DNA of 64,000 bases from Nocardioides caldifontis (GTDB taxonomy: Bacteria; Actinomycetota; Actinomycetes; Propionibacteriales; Nocardioidaceae): contig NZ_ML701737.1 in NCBI RefSeq assembly GCF_008087345.1, forward strand, positions 62,001-126,000, in the 5' to 3' direction. Positions 58,752 through 64,000 of the stretch are shown in pieces. Under the pieces are notes generated by a model. It was given only the letters and a program-made list of their open reading frames with translations, searched no databases and had not been told where the DNA came from. A program made the position numbers and the translations under genes. The number at the start of each line of letters is the position of its first letter. Within the stretch, counting starts at the first letter, position 1.

Positions 58752-60232
58752 CCACGTTCCGAGAGCTCGGGGTGCTCCCCGAGATCGCCGCCGCCCTCGA
58801 GCGCGGCGGCATCACGACCCCCTTCCCGATCCAGGAGATGACGCTCAGCGTCGCCCTGCTCGGCACCGACCTCATCGGCCAGGCGCGCACCGGCACCGGC
58901 AAGACGCTGGCGTTCGGCATCCCGCTGCTGCAGCGCACCGTGGCCCCGCACGACCCCGAGCACGAGGACCTCGCCGCGCCCGACAAGCCGCAGGCGCTGG
59001 TCGTCGCGCCCACCCGTGAGCTCGCGCTCCAGGTGTCCAACGACCTCAAGCTGGCCGCGCAGGACCGCAGCACCCGCATCCTCACCGTCTACGGCGGCGT
59101 CCCCTACGAGGGCCAGCTCGAGGCGCTCGAGAAGGGCGTCGAGGTCGTCGTCGGCACGCCGGGCCGCCTCCTCGACCTCGCCAACCGGCGCAGCCTCGAC
59201 CTCTCGCACGTCAAGGTGCTGGTGCTCGACGAGGCTGACGAGATGCTCGACCTGGGCTTCCTCCCCGACGTCGAGAAGCTGCTCGCCAAGACGCCGAGCC
59301 ACCGGCAGACGATGCTGTTCTCGGCGACGATGCCGGGCGCGATCGTGTCGCTGGCCCGCACCCACATGCGCCACCCGGTGAACATCCGCGCGGAGTCCGC
59401 GGCGGACACCCAGATGGTGCCGGCGACCGCGCAGTTCATCTACCAGGTCCACGACCTCGACAAGATCGAGATGCTCGCCCGGATCCTCCAGGCGGAGAAC
59501 TCCGGATCGACGATCGTCTTCACCCGCACCAAGCGCCAGGCGCAGCGGGTCGCCGACGACCTCGCCGAGCGCGGCTTCCCCGCGAGCCCGCTGCACGGCG
59601 ACATGGCCCAGGTCGCGCGCGAGAAGGCGATGGCGAAGTTCCGCGAGCGCAAGGTCCGGGTCCTGGTCGCGACCGACGTCGCCGCCCGCGGCATCGACGT
59701 CTCCGACGTCACCCACGTCATCAACTACAGCTGCCCCGAGGACGACGCGACCTACGTCCACCGCATCGGCCGCACCGGCCGCGCGGGCGCGTCCGGCGTC
59801 GCGGTCACCTTCGTCGACTGGGCGGACGTGACCCGGTGGAAGGTGATCAACAAGGCGCTCGACCTGCCGTTCGACGAGCCGGCCGAGACCTACTCGACGT
59901 CGGAGCACCTCTACCACGACCTCGGCATCCCCAAGGGCGTCAAGGGGCGGCTCAGCGAGCCGGCTCCTGAGAAGCCGCGCGAGCGCCGCGAGGAGGCGCC
60001 GCGGGAGAGCCGCCCGCGCAACCGGAACCGCAACCGCACCCGTGGCGGCCGCCCGGTCGAGGAGACCGGCGCGACCGGCGAGGGCACGGAGCAGCCGGCC
60101 GAGGTGGGCTCCTCGGAGGAGCGCCCGGCCCGGCGTCGGCGCCGCCGTCGTTCCGGCTCCGGTCAGTCCGCCGGCCAGTCCGCCGGTCAGTCCGCCGGTC
60201 AGTCCGCCGGGCAGTCGGCGGGCCAGGAGTAG
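58748..60232 (+). CDS. DEAD-box RNA helicase (RhlE-like), CTG start proposed
   Basis: A 494-residue helicase if CTG 58748 is the start. The first residues TTFRELGVLPEI are required for the Q motif (the conserved Phe lies 17 residues before GITTPFPIQ), so the GTG at 58772 is too late. Motif I is ARTGTGKT (46-53), then VVAPTREL, VLDEADEMLDLGF (II), FSATMP (III), VATDVAARGIDV (V) and HRIGRTGRAG (VI). The C-terminus is basic, RNA-binding-like (RPRNRNRNRTRGGR and ARRRRRRR), and ends in five GQSA units. A 12-codon ORF (58713-58751) overlaps the CTG as CTGA, so initiation may be coupled. Confidence 0.88.
   Translation: MTTFRELGVLPEIAAALERGGITTPFPIQEMTLSVALLGTDLIGQARTGTGKTLAFGIPLLQRTVAPHDPEHEDLAAPDKPQALVVAPTRELALQVSNDLKLAAQDRSTRILTVYGGVPYEGQLEALEKGVEVVVGTPGRLLDLANRRSLDLSHVKVLVLDEADEMLDLGFLPDVEKLLAKTPSHRQTMLFSATMPGAIVSLARTHMRHPVNIRAESAADTQMVPATAQFIYQVHDLDKIEMLARILQAENSGSTIVFTRTKRQAQRVADDLAERGFPASPLHGDMAQVAREKAMAKFRERKVRVLVATDVAARGIDVSDVTHVINYSCPEDDATYVHRIGRTGRAGASGVAVTFVDWADVTRWKVINKALDLPFDEPAETYSTSEHLYHDLGIPKGVKGRLSEPAPEKPRERREEAPRESRPRNRNRNRTRGGRPVEETGATGEGTEQPAEVGSSEERPARRRRRRRSGSGQSAGQSAGQSAGQSAGQSAGQE
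60161..60228 (+). repeat. 12-nt tandem repeat inside the helicase 3' end
   Basis: Five to six units of GGTCAGTCCGCC (late copies vary to GGGCAGTCGGCG and GGCCAGGAG) encode GQSA repeats at the C-terminus. Unit number is likely to vary between strains by slippage while the frame is kept. Confidence 0.85.
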
Positions 60233-60239
60233 CCGCCGG

Positions 60240-60629
60240 TCAGCGGACCGCGCGCACTGTCGGGCTGGTGTCGGCCTTGCAGTGCGGCGTCCGCCGTACC
60301 TTGGCGTAGAAGCGCCCCTCGAGGCCGGTGTTCCCGGTCTCCCACTCGTAGCGACCGTCGTCACGCTCGGTGACGTCCGAGGCGACGCGGACGTCGTCGC
60401 CACCTCCGCGGACGCCCTTCTGCTGGAAGACGACCACCAGCCGCCCCTTGGCGCACTTCGCCGGGCGGGGGCTCGAGACGGTGCCGGACAGCTCGACGCC
60501 GTCGGCCCGGATCGTCACGGTCGTGCGGGCCCGTGCCGCGGAGGCGTCGGCCGGAACGGTCACGAGCGCCACGCCGGCGAGCCCGGCGAGGGCGGCCGGC
60601 AGGGCCAGGAGGGTGGAGGTACGACGCAT
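60240..60629 (-). CDS. Small secreted hypothetical protein
   Basis: A 129-residue exported protein from ATG 60629 with AGGGGAGC upstream. The signal peptide is STLLALPAALAGLAGVALVTVPADA. The mature part is beta-rich (VTIRADGVELSGTVSSPRPAKCAKGRLVVVFQQKG) with two Cys (in AKCAKG and PHCKAD) that can form a disulfide. No family is assigned. It is convergent with the helicase gene with 7 nt between stops. Confidence 0.7.
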   Translation of the reverse strand: MRRTSTLLALPAALAGLAGVALVTVPADASAARARTTVTIRADGVELSGTVSSPRPAKCAKGRLVVVFQQKGVRGGGDDVRVASDVTERDDGRYEWETGNTGLEGRFYAKVRRTPHCKADTSPTVRAVR

Positions 60630-60718
60630 GGGAGCTCCCCTGTGCACGCGCCGCCCGGGTGACGGCGACCTCTCGGCAGGCTAGGACGGCCCCACCGGCA
60701 GCGGACCACCCGAACGGG

Positions 60719-61363
60719 TCACTCCGTGACGACGACCGTCGTCCCGATCGGAGCGAACCGCCACAACGCCTTGGCGTCCGGGCGGGCCTGCCGGATGCAG
60801 CCGTGGCTCATCGGCGTGCCAAGGTCGTCGAGCTCCTGCACCGGCTCGCCGTCGTCGACCGGGATGTCGTGGAACCCGATCGCGGCGCGGTCGCCGTGGG
60901 CGAACCGCACCATGAACTTCATCGTCCCCGAGTCGTCGATGCCGATGGCGTTCCGCGACCGGGAGTAGACCGCGTAGCTCCCCGCGTCGAGGTTGTCGTA
61001 GATGCTGCCGGAGACGAGGTACGTGCGCGCCACCGAACCGTCCTCCCGGACCAGCCAGACCCGCTGGTCGGAGACGTCGAAGACGACCCGCCGCCCCTCG
61101 CCGCTGTCGGCGGGGACCGGCACCGCGTCGGTCTCGGAGGCGCTCGCGGTGCCCGTCGACCCGGGGGCGACACTGCCGGTCGTGCTCGACGAAGCACTCC
61201 CGGAGAGCGTCAGGGCGTCGTCCCGCGGCGTCGCGGCGTACGACGGCTCCCCCGACGACGGCAGCACGCCGAGCCCGCCCAGCGCCGCGGTCGTCGTCAC
61301 CACGAGCGACGCACCCAGGGCGGCGACCCGGCCCCGGCGCAGCCGCACCTCGCGCGCCGGCAT
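60719..61363 (-). CDS. L,D-transpeptidase (YkuD domain), exported
   Basis: A 214-residue protein. A signal or anchor segment (VAALGASLVVTTTAALGGLGVL) is followed by a Ser/Thr/Gly-rich linker to about residue 90. The YkuD domain starts VVFDVSDQRVWLVREDG. The catalytic part is IGFHDIP...GTPMSHGCIRQARPDAKALW with C189 as nucleophile. It makes 3-3 crosslinks in peptidoglycan or is a related wall enzyme. It overlaps the ParA gene by one base (TGATG), so the two are translated together. Confidence 0.9.
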   Translation of the reverse strand: MPAREVRLRRGRVAALGASLVVTTTAALGGLGVLPSSGEPSYAATPRDDALTLSGSASSSTTGSVAPGSTGTASASETDAVPVPADSGEGRRVVFDVSDQRVWLVREDGSVARTYLVSGSIYDNLDAGSYAVYSRSRNAIGIDDSGTMKFMVRFAHGDRAAIGFHDIPVDDGEPVQELDDLGTPMSHGCIRQARPDAKALWRFAPIGTTVVVTE

Positions 61364-62136
61364 CAGCGGGCCGCCTGCCGGCCCATGAGCCCTCGCGCGA
61401 CCTCGCGGTAGGCCTCCGCCCCCTTGGTCGTACGCGCGGTCCGCAGGATCGACCTGCCGGCGGCCGGTGCCTCGGCGAACCGGATCGACTTCGGGATCGG
61501 CGGCTCCACGACGGCGAGGTCGTAGGTCTCGGAGATCGTGTCGAGCACCGTGCGGGCGTGGTTGGTGCGGCCGTCGTACAACGTCGGGAGGACGCCCCAC
61601 ACCTCGAGGTCGCGGTTGGTGAACCGGCGTACGTCGTGGACGGTGTCGAGGAGCTGGCCGACGCCGCGGTGCGACAGCGTCTCGCACTGCAGCGGCACCA
61701 GCACGCCGTGGGCCGCGGTCAGCGCCGCGACGGTCAGCACGCCGAGCGAGGGTGGGCAGTCGAGCAGGACCCAGTCGTAGCCGTCGAGCTCCTCCAGCGC
61801 CGCCCGGATGACGTGCTCCCGGCCGGTGCGCGTGAGCAGGTCGGCCTCGGCGCGGGCGAGCTCGATGGTCGCGGGCAGCAGGTCGACGCCGTCCTCGGTC
61901 TCCAGCACGACCTCGGCGGCGGGGAGCCCCTTGGTGAGCACGTGGTGGACCGACACCTCGAGGTCCTCGGGGTCGATGCCGAGGGAGAACGTCAGGCAGG
62001 CCTGCGGGTCGAGGTCGACGATGAGCACCTTCGCCCCGAGCTCCGCCAGCGCCGCGCCCAGCGAGGCCACGGTGGTGGTCTTCGCCACGCCACCCTTCTG
62101 GTTGGCGACGGCGAGAATCGTGCTCACGGCGGCCAT
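61363..62136 (-). CDS. ParA/Soj family ATPase
   Basis: A 257-residue deviant Walker ATPase: NQKGGVAKTTTVASLGAAL (residues 12-30), VLIVDLDPQACLTFSLGI, and DWVLLDCPPSLG. GTG 62127 is an alternative start. No ParB gene is adjacent, so it is probably an orphan such as M. tuberculosis Rv3213c, which has the same position near rhlE, and not the chromosome partition ParA. It is coupled to the L,D-transpeptidase and divergent from an SDR gene (54 nt). Confidence 0.9.
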   Translation of the reverse strand: MAAVSTILAVANQKGGVAKTTTVASLGAALAELGAKVLIVDLDPQACLTFSLGIDPEDLEVSVHHVLTKGLPAAEVVLETEDGVDLLPATIELARAEADLLTRTGREHVIRAALEELDGYDWVLLDCPPSLGVLTVAALTAAHGVLVPLQCETLSHRGVGQLLDTVHDVRRFTNRDLEVWGVLPTLYDGRTNHARTVLDTISETYDLAVVEPPIPKSIRFAEAPAAGRSILRTARTTKGAEAYREVARGLMGRQAAR

Positions 62137-62190
62137 TGTGCCCCGCAGCCCCGTCCGGACCGGGGAGGCAGGCCCTGGCATGCTGCCCGC

Positions 62191-62979
62191 ATGTCGCAGG
62201 CCGCCAACAGCTCTCCCGCCCGCCCCGTCGCCCTGGTCACCGGACCCACCGCTGGTCTGGGCCGCCGGTTCGCCGTCCGGCTCGCCGAGCGCGGCCACGA
62301 CCTCGTCCTCGTGGCCCGCGACCGGGGCCGGCTGGAGGAGCTCGCCGTCGAGCTCGAGCGCGACCACGGGGCGTCGTCGGAGGTGCTCGTCGCCGACCTG
62401 GCGGACCGCGAGCAGCTGAAGGCGGTCGAGCGCCGCGCGGCCGCCACGGAACGGCCGGTCGAGCTGGTGGTCAACAACGCGGGGTTCGGGATGAAGCACC
62501 CGTTCCTCGACAACGACGTCGAGGACGAGCAGCGGATGCTCGAGGTCCTCGTCACCGCGGTGATGCGGCTCAGCCATGCGGCTCTCGGCCAGATGGTGGA
62601 GCGCGGCAGCGGCGGGATCATCAACGTCTCCAGCGTCGCCGGCGAGCTCCCCCGCGGCACCTACTCCGCCGCGAAGGCCTACGTCACCCAGCTCTCCAAG
62701 TGGTCCGACGCGACCTACCGGGACCAGGGGGTGCGCACCATGGCGCTGCTGCCCGGGTTCACCCGCACGGAGTTCCACAGCCGGATGGACGTCAAGCAGC
62801 ACTCCGCCCCGGCCTGGATGTGGCTCGACGCCGACCGCGTGGTGCGGGACGGGCTGCGGGACTTCGACGCGGGCCGGTCGGTGTCGGTCCCCTCGAAGCG
62901 CTACAAGCTGATCACCACGGCCGTCCGAGCGGTGCCGTACGGCGTGCAGGCGAAGTTCCAGTCGCTGGGCCGCAAGTAG
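62191..62979 (+). CDS. Short-chain dehydrogenase/reductase
   Basis: A 262-residue classical SDR. VALVTGPTAGLGRRFAVRLAERG is the cofactor loop (TGxxxGxG), VVNNAGFG the NNAG motif, INVSSVAG holds the catalytic Ser and YSAAKAY the YxxxK pair. ARDRGRLEEL after strand 2 suggests NADP preference. PGFTRTEFHSRM follows. The substrate is not known. Confidence 0.9.
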   Translation: MSQAANSSPARPVALVTGPTAGLGRRFAVRLAERGHDLVLVARDRGRLEELAVELERDHGASSEVLVADLADREQLKAVERRAAATERPVELVVNNAGFGMKHPFLDNDVEDEQRMLEVLVTAVMRLSHAALGQMVERGSGGIINVSSVAGELPRGTYSAAKAYVTQLSKWSDATYRDQGVRTMALLPGFTRTEFHSRMDVKQHSAPAWMWLDADRVVRDGLRDFDAGRSVSVPSKRYKLITTAVRAVPYGVQAKFQSLGRK

Positions 62980-63015
62980 TCCGGGCGGGGAGACCCAGGG
63001 TGCCCTTGGGGAACT

Positions 63016-63051
63016 GGTGCTCCCCACAGGTTGCGGTCGATGGGGAGCACC
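63016..63051. terminator. Terminator between SDR and marC
   Basis: Perfect 10-nt arms GGTGCTCCCC (63016-63025) and GGGGAGCACC (63042-63051) with a 16-nt loop. It lies between the convergent SDR and MarC genes, 36 nt past each stop. Confidence 0.75.
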
Positions 63052-63088
63052 GGAAACCCATGCCACCATGGGAAACCGTCCCCCGAAC

Positions 63089-63706
63089 TCAGCCCTCGCC
63101 GGCGATGAACGCGCGGACCGCGTCGGCGACCAGCTGCACGGCGATCGCCGAGAGCAGCAGACCGGCGATCCGGCTGACGAGCACGACCCCGCCCTCGCGG
63201 AGCAGCCGCAGGATCGGCATCGAGAAGCGCATCGAGAGCCAGATGGCGACGTGCACCAGCACCAGCGCCAGCCCGACCGCGGAGAACGACGCCACGTCGT
63301 CGACGTGCTCGGAGTAGACCATGGTCGCCACGATCGCGCCCGGTCCGGCGAGGAGCGGCGTGCCGAGCGGCACGAGCGCGATGTTGACGTCGGAGTTCGC
63401 CGTCGGCGTCTCCTCCTTGCCGGTCAGCAGCTCGAGCGCGACCAGCAGGAGGAGCAGCCCGCCGGCCGCCTGCAGCGCCGGCAACGAGATGTGCAGGTAG
63501 CTCAGGATCGCCTGGCCGAAGAAGGCGAACGCGCAGATCACGCCGAAGGAGACCGCCACCGCCTGCCAGGCAGCCCGGCGGATCGTGGCCTGCGCTCGGC
63601 CGCGGGTCAGCGACAGGAAGATCGGGATCGTCCCGACCGGGTCCATGATCACGAACAGCGTGACGAACACCTCGGTCATCAGACCGAGGGCGAGCAGGTC
63701 GCTCAT
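63089..63706 (-). CDS. MarC family membrane protein
   Basis: A 205-residue six-helix membrane protein. The two-fold repeat is visible: FVTLFVIMDPVGTIPIFLSL in the first half and VPLGTPLLAGPGAIVATMV in the second. FFGQAILSYLHISLPALQAAGGLLLLLVALELL is the middle. MarC proteins have no firm function. It overlaps the PHP gene by ATGA. Confidence 0.92.
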   Translation of the reverse strand: MSDLLALGLMTEVFVTLFVIMDPVGTIPIFLSLTRGRAQATIRRAAWQAVAVSFGVICAFAFFGQAILSYLHISLPALQAAGGLLLLLVALELLTGKEETPTANSDVNIALVPLGTPLLAGPGAIVATMVYSEHVDDVASFSAVGLALVLVHVAIWLSMRFSMPILRLLREGGVVLVSRIAGLLLSAIAVQLVADAVRAFIAGEG

Positions 63707-64000
63707 GCGGGGCGGGTCCTCTCACGGGAGGCGACGGCGGCCCGCTCGCGCAGCCGCTCGTACTCCTCCGGGGCGGTGGTGTTGCACCCGAGGTCGTGGT
63801 CGACCTTCCCGGTGCCGTGGTGGTCGCTGGAGCCGGTCACGACGAGGTCGAGCTCGGCGGCGATGGCGCGCAGCTCGGCGCGCTGACGGGCGTCGTGGTC
63901 CTGGTGGTCGACCTCGATGCCGGTGAGGCCGTGCGCCTTCAACCGCGCGATGCCGTCGAGCCGCAGGTCGTCGTTGTCGTGCCTGCCCCACGGGTGGGCG
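63703..64000 (-). CDS. PHP domain protein (5'-3' ribonuclease/TrpH-like), C-terminal part
   Basis: The gene continues beyond the window; 99 codons are present. AHPWGRHDNDDL (metal-ligand His), GLTGIEVDHQDHD and VVTGSSDHHGTGK are PHP metal-site motifs of the RNase AM/TrpH group, which removes nucleotides from 5' ends of RNA or short oligonucleotides. It precedes marC in one operon. Confidence 0.87.
   Translation of the reverse strand, partial: AHPWGRHDNDDLRLDGIARLKAHGLTGIEVDHQDHDARQRAELRAIAAELDLVVTGSSDHHGTGKVDHDLGCNTTAPEEYERLRERAAVASRERTRPA

Noticed and set aside
61363-62136. ParA as evidence for a replication origin or plasmid partition locus
   Set aside because: No ParB gene, parS sites, dnaA boxes or replication genes are near. 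The gene fits an orphan ParA-like ATPase in a chromosomal neighbourhood.

Overview
The window is high-GC DNA (G+C strongly favoured at third codon positions) from an actinomycete, most likely Nocardioides or another member of the Nocardioidaceae. The evidence is a set of actinobacterial markers: the AdnA/AdnB helicase-nuclease pair, a mycothiol-dependent formaldehyde dehydrogenase, MoeZ, a DUF3107 protein, an ECF42-type sigma factor with its YCII partners, many GTG starts and many 4-nt stop/start overlaps. No rRNA, tRNA, CRISPR array, transposase or integrase was seen, and no gene-free stretch exceeds 300 bases.

The two ends look like chromosomal backbone. The left end (1-7.6 kb) has a DHFR-like fragment, a frameshifted DUF1772 gene, a VOC protein and adnB-adnA. 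The right end (54.06-64 kb) has an alkyltransferase-like protein, a secreted serine protease, moeZ, a TetR regulator, DUF3107, a ferritin-like protein, a DEAD-box helicase, an L,D-transpeptidase, a ParA ATPase, an SDR, MarC and a PHP-domain protein. From memory of the M. tuberculosis gene order (Rv3201c to Rv3213c), adnB-adnA, the ATL gene, moeZ, tetR, DUF3107, ferritin-like, rhlE and parA lie close together there. The 46 kb between adnA and the ATL gene (7.7-54.05 kb) therefore reads as an accessory catabolic block placed inside a conserved neighbourhood.

Block layout. 7.7-10.2 kb: CoA transferase, VOC protein, thioesterase, small hypothetical. 10.3-15.7 kb: a five-gene peptide-type ABC importer. 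15.7-17.8 kb: a barbiturase/cyanuric acid hydrolase-family enzyme and carbamate kinase. 17.8-19.5 kb: a secreted phosphatase-superfamily protein. 19.6-34.2 kb: an aromatic/amine catabolic group holding an APC permease, homoprotocatechuate-type ring-cleavage genes, two class I amidotransferase-fold hydrolases, a glutamine synthetase-like ligase, a P450, a Rieske-like oxygenase that lacks half of its Rieske ligands, its reductase, an acetoacetate decarboxylase-like protein and a MarR regulator. Five copies of one palindrome (CGTTNGGNNCCNNACGAT) sit upstream of these transcription units and look like the MarR operator. 34.2-36.3 kb: ECF42 sigma module. 36.2-38.0 kb: mycothiol-dependent formaldehyde oxidation. 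38.0-44.3 kb: an XdhC fragment, HyuA/HyuB, a small ORF and an amidase. 44.3-50.2 kb: an NCS2 nucleobase permease with a three-subunit molybdenum hydroxylase and CoxG. 50.4-54.05 kb: DUF2877, FdrA-like and DUF1116 proteins, the three parts of an AllFGH-type carbamoyltransferase.

Reading the nucleobase parts together gives a hypothesis for oxidative pyrimidine catabolism that saves energy: uptake (NCS2), hydroxylation to barbiturate (Mo enzyme), ring opening to ureidomalonate (barbiturase family), phosphorolysis to carbamoyl phosphate (AllFGH-like trio), ATP formation (carbamate kinase) and deamidation (amidase). The family assignments are well supported. The substrates and the order of steps are inference.
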